A stretch of DNA of 64,000 nt from G942493375 sp942493375 (GTDB taxonomy: Bacteria; Armatimonadota; UBA5829), in assembly GCA_942493375.1 (NCBI GenBank), contig OW818698.1, positions 2,232,001-2,296,000 of the forward strand. The letters are read 5' to 3'. The notes under the pieces are model-generated. The model had not been told where the DNA came from. It saw only the letters and a list, made by a program, of their open reading frames with translations, and searched no databases. Positions within the stretch are counted from its first letter, which is position 1. Each line of letters starts with the position of its first letter. Below, one piece after another: positions 1 through 8,206 of the stretch. The position numbers were made by a program, and so were the translations under genes.

Positions 1-2
1 CA

Positions 3-317
3 ATTGCATACGTAGGACAGCTTGCTGGCACTGTAGGTTCATTGCAGTCTATTGGAGTCAAAGCCAGTGCACCTGCTGCCGAACTTGACGCAGCTTGCAA
101 ACTGATGGACGATCTCAAGTCTGGAATCGATGCACTTGATGCCGCAACCTCTAAGGCTGCTGGTATTGATGAAGTCGAAAAAGCAGCTGTTGCTTACAGA
201 GACAAAGTAATCCCAGCTATGTTGAAAGTCAGAAAAGCAGCTGATGCGCTGGAGACCATAATAGATGCAGACCTCTGGCCTCTACCAACATACGCCGATA
301 TGTTGTTCGTAAAATAG
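3..317 (+). CDS. glnN: Glutamine synthetase type III, C-terminal part (cut by window start)
   Basis: The frame is open from the first bases to a TAG at 315-317, so this is the 3' end of a longer gene; an internal TTG at 42 is not the real start. The roughly 104 visible residues are helical and end in an ADALETIIDADLWPLPTYADMLF stretch whose final W-P-x-PTY-x-DxLF pattern is typical of the extreme C-terminus of GSIII (GlnN). The enzyme makes glutamine from glutamate, ammonia and ATP in the cytoplasm. The catalytic domain lies outside the window. A strong hairpin terminator follows about 50 nt after the stop. The assignment rests on the C-terminal pattern only. Confidence 0.82.
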   Translation: MAYVGQLAGTVGSLQSIGVKASAPAAELDAACKLMDDLKSGIDALDAATSKAAGIDEVEKAAVAYRDKVIPAMLKVRKAADALETIIDADLWPLPTYADMLFVK

Positions 318-368
318 AAAACTGACACCTTGTCAGTAGAATATAGACAAGTTCATATCCACCACCAA

Positions 369-405
369 ATACAGGGCCGACCTGACCTCGGCCCTGTATT
401 TCCAC
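369..405 (+). terminator. Rho-independent-type terminator after glnN
   Basis: Perfect 12-bp arms atacagggccga (369-380) and tcggccctgtat (388-399) enclose a 7-nt loop and are followed by a moderately T-rich tail. It ends the glutamine synthetase transcript. Confidence 0.75.
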
Positions 406-417
406 TTTAACCCAACC

Positions 418-575
418 GTTCGTGCTGAGCATGTCGAAGCACAGAAGCTAGTGATCCGTTCGCAGCGAGCTTGTCAAAGCACGCCCAAATTCCGCGAAAT
501 CCAAACACTTCCGCACAATCCGCGATTCAAAGCACCCTCCCCTTCTCCGCGCCCTCCGCGTCTCCGCGTGAAATT
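418..575. repeat. Mosaic of dispersed intergenic repeats
   Basis: Three repeat types sit side by side: two degenerate copies of a cgttcgtgctgagcatgtcg-like palindrome (418-443 and 457-483); a 'ttccgcgaaatcc...cgcgattcaaa' type (about 490-530) that recurs near 5.4, 6.1, 8.1 and 8.2 kb; and a 'ccctccgcgtctccgcgtgaaa' type (about 541-574) that recurs at 16901-16930 and 25109-25136. No gene is supported here. Confidence 0.6.
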
Positions 576-713
576 CCCTTCTCAAAGCCTGAAGCTTAAG
601 ACCGCGATTTGCGAACACGTGCTCAATCTGATAGAATTCTCATGTCTGCCATAAGCTCTCAGACATTCTGCTCTGGGACGCACATTCATCGTTTATCCAA
701 CAGGAAGTCTTTC

Positions 714-2057
714 ATGCCAGTTGTTGTCGGCGTTACATTTAGAAAAATAGGTAAAGTTTATTACTTCGATCCCGATGGGATGGATCTACAGGAAGGTGAG
801 TTCGTCATCACCGAGACTGCTCATGGTCTGGAATTTGGGGAAGTTGTCCTGACGCCTCGTGAAGTCTCCGAGGAAGAGGTCGTCGCTCCGCTCAAGAAGG
901 TAATTCGAATAGCGAGTAAAGATGATCTGGACAGGGAGCACTCCAACCGGGACCGTGAGAAACGCGGGATGGAGGTTTGTGAACAAAAAATCGCCCAGCA
1001 CAACCTGCCAATGAAGCTGCTGGACGCAGAATGTTCCTTTGATGGGACTATGATAACTTTCTCATTCTCTGCTGAGGGTAGAATAGACTTCCGCGAACTC
1101 GTCAAAGATGTCGCCGGTATCTTGAAAACCAGAGTCCAGCTCCACCAGATAGGCGTCAGAGATGAAGCCAGGATCATCGGTGGATATGGTGCCTGTGGAA
1201 GATCCCTTTGCTGCGCTACATTCCTGACCAGTTTCGAACCGGTCTCGATGAAAATGGCTAAAGACCAGAGCCTTTTCCTCAATCCTGCCAAGTTCTCCGG
1301 GTGCTGCGGGAAACTGCTGTGCTGCCTGAGATATGAACAGGATTTCTACAAGTCTGCGCATGAGAGATTGCCGTCTGTAGGCGCTATCCTCCAGGTTGGA
1401 GAGCTCCGCGCCAAGGTAGTTGATGTCAACGTTATTTCAGACATGCTTACTCTGGAAACCGAAGATGGCGCGCAGATGCATATTAATGCCAACAAAATTC
1501 AACTGGAAGGCCTTTGTAGAAAACACGGGATATCGTGCGGAATGGTGGACAGAAGCTGTCATGCTATGTGTGCCGATGATCATGCAACTCCGCATTCCGA
1601 TGAGCCTGAAGAAGATGATGTGGTGCTGGATGAATTCGTTGAACAACCCAGACATACTGCTCAACCGCCTCGCCAGCAAAACCAGCCTAATCAACCGGCC
1701 CAGCGCCCTCAGACAGGCAATGCAGGGACCAGCCATGCAAGTATGTCGGGAATAAAGTTCAGGGATATTAATGCTGGTTCAGACATACAGGCAGTCGAAG
1801 CTCCTGCGCCTGCGCCTGCTCCTCCTGTAAGGGAACGTAGAGACCAGCCTGCCAGGCCGCCCAGACCAAATAATCCCCCTGCCCAGTCTGCTCCCAGGGC
1901 TGCACCGCCGGCAGCAGGTGACAACGCGTCAAGGAACAAGAAAAACAGACGCAATAATTCAAGCCGGGGAAGAAGACCAGGCCAGGGAAACAGACCTGAA
2001 ACCGGTCCGAACCAAAACAACAGCAATAATAATCCAAATAATGGCGTAGAGGAGTAA
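714..2057 (+). CDS. PSP1 / RicT (YaaT)-family protein
   Basis: 447 aa. The PSP1 domain covers about residues 1-260 and carries the family's cysteine signature: C161-x4-CC (166-167), CC (197-198) and CC (203-204), with more Cys around 268-286. In Bacillus, RicT (YaaT) with YmcA and YlbF forms an Fe-S-containing complex that affects RNase Y and phosphorelay signalling; a matching role here is inferred. The C-terminal ~130 residues are a Pro/Gln/Asn-rich, disordered tail ending in Arg/Lys/Asn repeats, unusual for the family and possibly RNA-binding. The ATG at 714 is chosen because aggaag lies 6-7 nt upstream and the family begins with a similar MPxVVGVxF; the frame is open further upstream to 609 through repeat sequence. 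fmdB follows 4 nt after the stop. Confidence 0.85.
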   Translation: MPVVVGVTFRKIGKVYYFDPDGMDLQEGEFVITETAHGLEFGEVVLTPREVSEEEVVAPLKKVIRIASKDDLDREHSNRDREKRGMEVCEQKIAQHNLPMKLLDAECSFDGTMITFSFSAEGRIDFRELVKDVAGILKTRVQLHQIGVRDEARIIGGYGACGRSLCCATFLTSFEPVSMKMAKDQSLFLNPAKFSGCCGKLLCCLRYEQDFYKSAHERLPSVGAILQVGELRAKVVDVNVISDMLTLETEDGAQMHINANKIQLEGLCRKHGISCGMVDRSCHAMCADDHATPHSDEPEEDDVVLDEFVEQPRHTAQPPRQQNQPNQPAQRPQTGNAGTSHASMSGIKFRDINAGSDIQAVEAPAPAPAPPVRERRDQPARPPRPNNPPAQSAPRAAPPAAGDNASRNKKNRRNNSSRGRRPGQGNRPETGPNQNNSNNNPNNGVEE

Positions 2058-2061
2058 GAAG

Positions 2062-2283
2062 ATGCCGATCTACGAGTATCATTGCAATCCATGTGACAGA
2101 AAATGTGAGCTTCTTATTAGCATAAGCAAAGCCGACAGCGCCGAATGCCCGGTATGTGGATCCAAAGACATGCGCAAGCTGATGTCACTATTCTCATCAA
2201 GGGTAGCAGGCTCAACCAGCCACGGTTCAGACTGTGCCGGCTGCGCCTCAGGCCAATGCGGCTCCTGCAACTGCTCACACTAA
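2062..2283 (+). CDS. FmdB-family zinc-ribbon protein
   Basis: 73 aa. It starts MPIYEYHC, followed by CxxC (Cys8, Cys11) and a second CxxC (CPVC), which is the FmdB/CxxC-CxxC-SSSS regulatory zinc-ribbon pattern. A Gly/Cys-rich tail (CAGCASGQCGSCNC) ends the protein. The family was first seen beside formamidase/amidase genes as a putative regulator; its role here is unknown. The Shine-Dalgarno gaggag lies inside the last codons of the preceding gene, so translation is probably coupled to the RicT-like gene. Confidence 0.85.
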   Translation: MPIYEYHCNPCDRKCELLISISKADSAECPVCGSKDMRKLMSLFSSRVAGSTSHGSDCAGCASGQCGSCNCSH

Positions 2284-2415
2284 ACAGATAAGAATCAGGT
2301 AGATAGATAAGATTTTTCTACTAGATATTATTTCGTTGCTAGATAAGATTTTACTACCTGAATAAGAGTTCAGTAGATAGATGAGATTCGACTACCTAGA
2401 TAACATTTCATCTCG
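2284..2415. repeat. Degenerate short tandem repeats (~20-nt units)
   Basis: About seven diverged units built on 'tagataagattttactacc' follow each other directly (agataag / gaataag / gatgag variants). Unit length varies by a few bases. No open reading frame or RNA gene was recognised. A C-rich hairpin repeat (about 2438-2485, ccaattcccccttggagaag type, seen again near 4810) lies downstream. Confidence 0.55.
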
Positions 2416-2540
2416 CTGACTATACGGTATGCACGACCAATTCCCCCTTGGAGAAGGGGGTTAGGGGGATTGATTCCCTTCAGCACAGTTAAAGATCGAA
2501 GCACTAACCAATTCAACCAGAATCTAAGCGATCTTTTTCA

Positions 2541-2620
2541 GTGTATTCCGTGTATTCAAGTGTAAATGCACAGCATTTACACCCGTGGTTAAAAAGTCTT
2601 TTCTGTGGTCAAAAACCGCA
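2541..2620 (+). repeat. Dispersed repeat interrupted by a 26-nt palindrome
   Basis: A 'gtgtattccgtgtattc...cgtggttaa' repeat, present uninterrupted near 17058-17084, is here split by 2558-2583. That insert contains a perfect palindrome with arms gtgtaaatgc (2560-2569) and gcatttacac (2573-2582). The same palindrome occurs inside another repeat at 43974-44025. Confidence 0.7.
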
Positions 2621-2639
2621 ATCAATGCAGAGGACAATA

Positions 2640-4652
2640 ATGGACAAAAAACCCTACTACATAACAACTCCCATATATTATGTGAATGATGTTCCACATG
2701 TTGGCAATGCGTACACGACAATCATGTGCGATGCCCTCTCAAGGTACAAGAAGCTGTTTGGCAACGGGTCATACCTGCTCACCGGAACAGATGAGAACGC
2801 ACCAAAGGTAGCTGCTGCTGCCAATGATCGTGGGATCCCTCCAATGGAATACGTAGACCAGCTGGCTGAACAGTTCAAGCAGACCTGGGCAGGGCTTGGG
2901 ATCGAGTTTTCCGATTTCATCCGCACCACCGAACCCAGGCATATGGATGTAGTTAGTAAGATCTTCAGTAGAATGTTACAGCAGGGAGACATTTACAAAG
3001 GGAGTTACCAGGGCTGGTACTGCGTGCCTTGCGAAACATTCTGGCTGGAGGCCGACCTTAAGGATGGCAAGTGTCCAAATGCAGAGTGTGGCAGGCCGGT
3101 TGAGTGGGTTGAGGAAGAGAACTACTACTTCAGGCTCTCCGCCTACACAGACAGGCTCCTGGACTACATTGAAAAGAATCCCGGGTTTCTGCAGCCGGAG
3201 TTCCGTAAGAAAGAAGTCGTCAGCTTCATCAAGCAGGGATTACGTGATGTCTCTATAACCCGCAAAAACAATGGCTGGGGTATTGAAGTCCCGGATGATC
3301 CCTCCAAGGTTATATATGTCTGGTTTGATGCTCTGATCAACTATATCAGTGCGATAGGTTATCTCAGCGATGACGAAATGTTCAATAAACTCTGGCCTGC
3401 ACAGTTCCAGGCAATGGGTAAAGACATATTTGTCAGGTTCCACTGCACATTCTGGCCTGCAATGCTGATGGCACTGGACCTGCCGTTGCCGGACACTCTT
3501 TTTGGCCACGGATTCTGGACAATCAATGGAGAGAAGATCTCGAAGTCTAAGGGAAACGCGATATCTCCATCCAAACTAGCGCAGGACCTGGCTGATGAGT
3601 CCGGAACAACCGGAGCTATAGCACTGGATGCAGTCCGCTATTACCTGGCAAGAGAGACCACGTTTGGACAGGATGGAGACTTCTCCATCGCCGGTTTCAA
3701 GAACAGGTTCAACTCCGACCTGGCAAATGATCTGGGCAACCTGCTGAACCGCACATTGAGCATGCTCGTTAAATACTATGATGGTATTATGCCGGACGCC
3801 GGAGACAAAGCAGGTGGACTCTCAGATATAATTGCGCAGACAGCTGATACTGCGAAGCAATACTGTGACCACTTCGACTTCTCACGTGCCCTGGAAGCCG
3901 TCTGGCAGATGATTGGTACTGCCAACAAGTATGTAAACGACTCCAAACCCTGGGATCTGGACAAACAGGGCCTGAGAGACGAACTGGCAGGCGTGCTTTA
4001 TTCAGCTGTTCAGGTAATCTGGGCTGCAGCTGTGATGGTCTCACCGTTTATGCCTAACTCTGCCAATGAAATCTGCAGTCAACTCGGTCTGGATGATGTA
4101 GCATTCAATTGGGATTCAATCACAAGTGCAATTCCTGTCCCTGCCGGCACCAAAATCAGAGGTCCGCAGCCGATATTCCCAAGGATTCAAAGCAAACCAA
4201 GCGCAGAGACCAAACCAAAGGATTCTAAAAAACCAAAAGAGGACAAAAAAGTGGAAGAACAAACACCAAAACAGCCCCAAGCAGCAGCCAGCGCACCTGC
4301 CATAGCAGAAACTCCAGTTGTCGCTACGGATACCATAACCTATGATCATTTCAGCAAACTCAAGATTAGAGTAGCCGAAGTCATATCCGCTGAGAAAGTT
4401 GAAGGAGCAGACAAACTCCTCAAACTCCAGGTCAGCCTTGGAGAAGAGCAGAGACAGATCGTCGCCGGTGTAGCAATGTTCTACGCTCCCGACCAGATCG
4501 TAGGAAAAAAGATAGTAATGCTGACCAACCTTGAGCCCGCCAAAATAAGGGGAGTAGTCTCCAATGGAATGCTGTTAGCCGCCGATGTAGATGGCAGAGC
4601 AGTCCTCCTAACCCCCGACACCGACGTCCCAGCTGGTTCAAAAGTAAAATAA
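2640..4652 (+). CDS. metG: Methionyl-tRNA synthetase
   Basis: 670 aa. Charges tRNA-Met with methionine using ATP, in the cytoplasm. The class I signatures are present: HVGN at 20-23 (HIGH) and KISKS at 299-303 (KMSKS). A zinc-binding insert carries C128-x2-C131 and C145-x4-C150. Residues ~520-565 form a Lys/Pro/Glu/Gln-rich linker, and ~568-670 are the EMAPII/Trbp-like tRNA-binding domain (DHFSKLKIRVAEV...). The ATG at 2640 is chosen because agagga lies just upstream and the family begins with a short K-x-YYITTPIYYVN; the open frame extends to 2541 through repeat sequence. No T-box or SAM riboswitch was recognised upstream. Confidence 0.96.
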   Translation: MDKKPYYITTPIYYVNDVPHVGNAYTTIMCDALSRYKKLFGNGSYLLTGTDENAPKVAAAANDRGIPPMEYVDQLAEQFKQTWAGLGIEFSDFIRTTEPRHMDVVSKIFSRMLQQGDIYKGSYQGWYCVPCETFWLEADLKDGKCPNAECGRPVEWVEEENYYFRLSAYTDRLLDYIEKNPGFLQPEFRKKEVVSFIKQGLRDVSITRKNNGWGIEVPDDPSKVIYVWFDALINYISAIGYLSDDEMFNKLWPAQFQAMGKDIFVRFHCTFWPAMLMALDLPLPDTLFGHGFWTINGEKISKSKGNAISPSKLAQDLADESGTTGAIALDAVRYYLARETTFGQDGDFSIAGFKNRFNSDLANDLGNLLNRTLSMLVKYYDGIMPDAGDKAGGLSDIIAQTADTAKQYCDHFDFSRALEAVWQMIGTANKYVNDSKPWDLDKQGLRDELAGVLYSAVQVIWAAAVMVSPFMPNSANEICSQLGLDDVAFNWDSITSAIPVPAGTKIRGPQPIFPRIQSKPSAETKPKDSKKPKEDKKVEEQTPKQPQAAASAPAIAETPVVATDTITYDHFSKLKIRVAEVISAEKVEGADKLLKLQVSLGEEQRQIVAGVAMFYAPDQIVGKKIVMLTNLEPAKIRGVVSNGMLLAADVDGRAVLLTPDTDVPAGSKVK

Positions 4653-4876
4653 GCCTGAATGTTAACTGGGGAATTGCCCAACCAATTCCCCAATAAAACC
4701 CAACCCAACCCAACCCATTCCCCCTTGGCGAAGAGTCATAGCTGTCAAATAACGATAGTAGGGGCGATCTCTCTGCAGTCGCCCGAAGCTCGTAACATAA
4801 CTCTACGGGAATGGCACAATCCAATTCCCCCTTTGAGGGGATTAGGGGGATTGATTCCCTTCCAGACTCCGTTAGC

Positions 4877-4974
4877 CCTGAGTAGCCGCAGGCGTATCGA
4901 AGGGCGGCTGCGGAGAACCTGTCCCATTAAATCGTGCTAAACAAACCGCCCTTCGATACGCTACGCTACTCAGG
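4877..4974. repeat. Inverted repeat, cttcgatacgc type
   Basis: gcgtatcgaagggcgg (4892-4907) pairs with ccgcccttcgatacgc (4946-4961), and cctgagtagc (4877-4886) pairs with gctactcagg (4965-4974). The whole block folds into a long interrupted hairpin. The motif resembles intergenic repeats seen in many bacterial genomes. Confidence 0.7.
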
Positions 4975-5075
4975 ACTATCGGGGTAAATCACCTTCAAGT
5001 CACTAACAATGAAATAGGGACTGCTAGGGATTGTCAAAAAGTCAGCCAAAACGCAACCTAATTCCCCCTTTGAAG

Positions 5076-5282
5076 GCAGGGGAATCGCATTAGGATTTTG
5101 ACTGGCAACGGAAGCTATGCTGCGGGAACAACTAGTTCGTAAATGAATCCGATTTTGCACTTTCAAGAGTTCCCGCAGCTAAAATCTTACAGTTTAACCA
5201 TAGTTTTCAGAACATATCATACCCGAATCAGCAAATATTTGTTTGATTTTTACATGTTCACTTTCTAATGCGATTCCCCTGC
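5076..5282. repeat. Nested inverted-repeat element
   Basis: Perfect 18-bp outer arms, gcaggggaatcgcattag (5076-5093) and its complement (5265-5282), enclose ~170 bp. Inside are perfect 10-bp arms ctgcgggaac (5120-5129) and gttcccgcag (5169-5178). The inner core ctgcgggaa is shared with the inverted repeat at 37382-37452. No transposase gene is present; a small non-autonomous element is one reading. Confidence 0.6.
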
Positions 5283-5462
5283 TTTGAAGGGGGGCAGCGG
5301 GGATGTGAACCAAAGCTCAATACATAATCAGTCCCACAAGCCACAAAGCTAAGAATCCGGATTCCTCACTATGCAGAGAATGACATTTTTTCGCGCAATC
5401 CACAATTTTCGCGCTTTTCGCGATTCAAAAGAACTCTATCCCATGATTATAATCACCCACAG

Positions 5463-5492
5463 TTGGATATTATATTAACCGTGCACTATAAT
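5463..5492 (+). promoter_or_regulatory. Candidate sigma-70-type promoter of mscL
   Basis: TTGGAT (5463-5468), an 18-bp spacer and a consensus TATAAT (5487-5492). The start codon is at 5509 with gaggtg at 5499-5504, so the leader would be very short. Confidence 0.5.
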
Positions 5493-5508
5493 ATAGCCGA
5501 GGTGAAAC

Positions 5509-5943
5509 ATGCTAAAAGAGTTCAAAGAGTTCGCAATGAAGGGCAATATGATTGATCTGGCAGTCGCTGTCATAATCGGAGGAGCATTCGGAAAAATTGT
5601 AACCTCTCTGGTCAACGACATCCTGATGCCGCCTCTGGGACTTCTGCTGGGAAAAGTGGATTTTACAAATCTGTATATCAGCTTATCTGGTACTACATAT
5701 GATAGTCTGGATGCTGCCAAAAAAGCCGGAGCTCCAACACTAAACTATGGCATGTTCATAAACAACATCCTGGACTTCGTCCTGATCGCATTAGCTGTCT
5801 TTTTGATTATCAAACAAATCAACAAACTCAGCAAACCCAAACCAGTCGCAGTTGTTGAGAACAAACAATGCCCATTCTGCCTGTCAGATGTGCCACTAAA
5901 AGCCACCCGCTGCCCCTTCTGCACATCACAACTGGAGAACTAA
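5509..5943 (+). CDS. mscL: Large-conductance mechanosensitive channel with C-terminal zinc ribbon
   Basis: 144 aa. Homopentameric inner-membrane channel that opens under hypo-osmotic membrane tension. The N-terminus (MLKEFKEFAMKGNMIDLAVAVIIGGAFGKIVTSL, start quoted only as key motif KEFAxKGNxxDLAVxVxIGxAFGxIV) and TM1 (~14-40) match MscL, and TM2 lies at ~80-103. In place of the usual helical C-terminal bundle, the tail holds two CxxC pairs (Cys121/124 and Cys135/138), a zinc-ribbon ending known in some MscL homologues. The start has gaggtg about 5 nt upstream. The gene stands alone between repeat-rich regions. Confidence 0.93.
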   Translation: MLKEFKEFAMKGNMIDLAVAVIIGGAFGKIVTSLVNDILMPPLGLLLGKVDFTNLYISLSGTTYDSLDAAKKAGAPTLNYGMFINNILDFVLIALAVFLIIKQINKLSKPKPVAVVENKQCPFCLSDVPLKATRCPFCTSQLEN

Positions 5944-5948
5944 TCCCT

Positions 5949-6131
5949 GTGTCATCCTGAGGAACGAAGGATCTGCTTTTCCTTCCCAACAAGAAGTCAA
6001 TAAAATCAGATCCTTCATTTCCAAACCAACTAATCAATAACATTCTTCGCGCCATCCATGTGTTTTCGCGCACTTCGCGATTCCATTTTTCGCGGAATCC
6101 AATCCCTTCCACGAAATCCGCGATTCAAAAA
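5949..6131. repeat. Dispersed repeats downstream of mscL
   Basis: A degenerate copy of the gtcatcctgaggaacgaagg hairpin repeat starts at about 5949, with a partial second arm near 6007-6022; perfect relatives lie at 14223 and 50322. It is followed by ttcgcgca / cgcgattcaaaa type repeats (about 6042-6131). These may serve as the 3' end of both convergent transcripts. Confidence 0.55.
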
Positions 6132-8050
6132 ATCGGCTCCACATACAACAAAACCGTCTCATACTGCCTCAAAGTCAGAGTAACGATATCCGACTCCCCC
6201 AGCACCGTCCTCCGAATGACATCAGTAATCCGGGCCTTAAATGGCAACCTTACAACTTTCTCCCCCGCCTCCACTGCATGCAAAACAACCCATCCCCGCC
6301 CCGCATACAAAACATCACCCGATTCCCCATACAGATGCACACCCGCCAACCGGTAAAACTCACGCAACTCAGCATCTGTAAAGCTCAATTTCTCAGGGAA
6401 TGATTTCAACTCATTCCCATCCGCATCACAAAGCACTGAGCCAGTGAATGTAGTCCGCAGAGTCGCCCCACCCGGTCGCAAAATCCGCGCAGCATCACCG
6501 GCATCTCCCCGCACCCAAACGAATCCATAACTCGCTTGAGGCAACAAAGCTATATCTCCGGGCAGCACAATACTATAAGGCGCTCCGGTCTTACCAAGTG
6601 CAAATCGGCTGCATAAAATCTCTTCAGTCAACTCCCCAATAGAAGCATCATAGAAACACAGCTCCTCATTGTGGATAACACATACTTCAGGTTGCATAGC
6701 AGGTATATCCTGGTTTGGATAAAGACTGCTGATCTCCTGCAGACCATTCAGCACTTCCAGCAGAGCAGGATCGCTGTACCACCCACCCCACATATCAAAC
6801 CACCAGCCGCCGTATCCACCCGCCAGCATCCGACCTGCATCTTTCCATAGTATATTGACAGACACATCCAGGCTCTCAGGCCCAATCCACACACCTGTAT
6901 CATACTGCCCTTCAGGACAAACATCAGGGGCCACATCTCGGAGCAAATTCGTGCAGCATGTCCGTGTATCATTCTCAGCACACCACAGCTTGCCATGCAG
7001 CCTCACAGAGTCCACAGCAGCCATAGGAGGCCAGTCCTCGCCAGGCACACGGTGATAAACATTCGGACTGGCAAGTATATCCAGGTAAGGGCTCTCCAGC
7101 AGCTTCGATAGTGCATAATGACCCAGGCGAGGGTCACCAATATAACAGGAATAACCATAAAATGCACCAGTCAACAACCTGTTATGAGATTCGTCCTTTA
7201 TCACCTTGCAGAAATAATTAATAGTATCCGCAACAACCTCCGAATGAAACCGGAACGTATCAATCAAAGAACGTTCGATATAAACATCCCGCCACCTTTG
7301 CTCAACCTCCAGGCAAGTAATATCAGCCGGCACTACGGTGTTAAACTCAAGACTCTCTTCATTCCATGCTAGACGGAGCTTGCCGACATCACCATCATAC
7401 GCATCAACCAGCCACCCTCTGAATGCTGCCAAACGGGCTGTATTAAAATCCTGAAACCCAACCTCAGCTTTAGCCCTATACATCCACTCTTCAGTCTGAC
7501 TCCCCGCCACATGCATACATATCAAACGCTCTGCATATGCCTCCTCAGAGAGCAACTGCAACACCTGCCTGACTGCATTCTCAGTATGATCCCTCCACAA
7601 AGTAGAAGCAAAAGATTGCCGCAGAGTCGATCCATCTCCAAGAAGACAACACCCTTCCGGATACCGCTCTTCCCACCAGGCAGGAGGGTCAATATTCAAC
7701 CGTACAAGCAACCAGGCTTCCGGATCAGCTTCCAAAACCACGTTAATCTCATCCGAAAGCTCATGCAGGTCAAAAACACCCTCATCCCGCCAAATCCCCT
7801 CCCGCAAAGGACCAACCCCGGAAAGAGAATTAATCCCCCGGTCCCCCAGAAATGCCGGAATGCAATAGAGATGAATCCCCGCATCCCCAGCCTGCATGTA
7901 GAATTCCGACTTCCCAAAATAGGACATATAAGCATAAGGAGGATACACAACCCCCTCAATCCCAATCCCCATCCCTGCTGGTCCCGAAACAATACTAGCC
8001 TGAGGAAGCTTCTGCCAATTCATATAACAATCCCTCCGGATTTCACTCAT
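6125..8050 (-). CDS. GH42-like (beta-galactosidase-type TIM-barrel) protein
   Basis: About 641 aa, with no signal peptide seen. The middle part (AWNEESLEFNTVVPAD..., preceded by FQDFNTARLAAFRGWL) resembles the barrel of GH42/clan-A glycosidases, where a 'W...Y.s..e.n..' segment follows the acid/base region. I could not fix both catalytic glutamates by eye, so the substrate is unknown. The start at 8050 is preferred because aggggttggt precedes it; an ATG at 8077 in the same frame overlaps repeat sequence. It lies downstream of lnt on the same strand, separated by ~105 bp of repeats. It could also be an uncharacterised barrel protein without hydrolase activity. Confidence 0.55.
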   Translation of the reverse strand: MSEIRRDCYMNWQKLPQASIVSGPAGMGIGIEGVVYPPYAYMSYFGKSEFYMQAGDAGIHLYCIPAFLGDRGINSLSGVGPLREGIWRDEGVFDLHELSDEINVVLEADPEAWLLVRLNIDPPAWWEERYPEGCCLLGDGSTLRQSFASTLWRDHTENAVRQVLQLLSEEAYAERLICMHVAGSQTEEWMYRAKAEVGFQDFNTARLAAFRGWLVDAYDGDVGKLRLAWNEESLEFNTVVPADITCLEVEQRWRDVYIERSLIDTFRFHSEVVADTINYFCKVIKDESHNRLLTGAFYGYSCYIGDPRLGHYALSKLLESPYLDILASPNVYHRVPGEDWPPMAAVDSVRLHGKLWCAENDTRTCCTNLLRDVAPDVCPEGQYDTGVWIGPESLDVSVNILWKDAGRMLAGGYGGWWFDMWGGWYSDPALLEVLNGLQEISSLYPNQDIPAMQPEVCVIHNEELCFYDASIGELTEEILCSRFALGKTGAPYSIVLPGDIALLPQASYGFVWVRGDAGDAARILRPGGATLRTTFTGSVLCDADGNELKSFPEKLSFTDAELREFYRLAGVHLYGESGDVLYAGRGWVVLHAVEAGEKVVRLPFKARITDVIRRTVLGESDIVTLTLRQYETVLLYVEPIF

Positions 8051-8077
8051 ACCAACCCCTAATTCCACGAAATCCAT

Positions 8078-8206
8078 CCCCTTCCACGAAATCCGCGATT
8101 CAAAAAACAGCGAATATCACCACACCCCATTCGTACTGACCAAACTCAAACCACGCCTATTTTCGCGCAATTCGCAAGCTTTCGCGCCTTTCGCGATTCA
8201 AAAACA
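8078..8206. repeat. 'cgcgattcaaaa' repeats between lnt and the GH42-like gene
   Basis: Two copies, at about 8071-8106 and 8160-8206, of the ttcgcgc...cgcgattcaaaa family also seen near 500, 5400 and 6100. The second copy runs into the lnt reading frame and encodes its last residues. Confidence 0.65.

Larger units (their letters stand above)
4653..5508. other. Repeat-rich intergenic region between metG and mscL
   Basis: No gene is supported in these ~850 bases. They hold a C-rich repeat (about 4717-4735 and 4810-4862), an inverted repeat with arms 4877-4907 and 4946-4974, a larger nested inverted repeat (5076-5282), a 'ttcgcgc...cgcgattcaaaa' repeat (5390-5430) and the mscL promoter. Confidence 0.7.

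Noticed and set aside
609..713. N-terminal extension of the RicT-like gene to 609
   Set aside because: The extension translates repeat sequence and has no Shine-Dalgarno; ATG 714 has aggaag and fits the family start.
2416..2639. T-box or SAM riboswitch before metG
   Set aside because: No conserved T-box sequence or SAM-riboswitch core was found; the segment is made of repeats.
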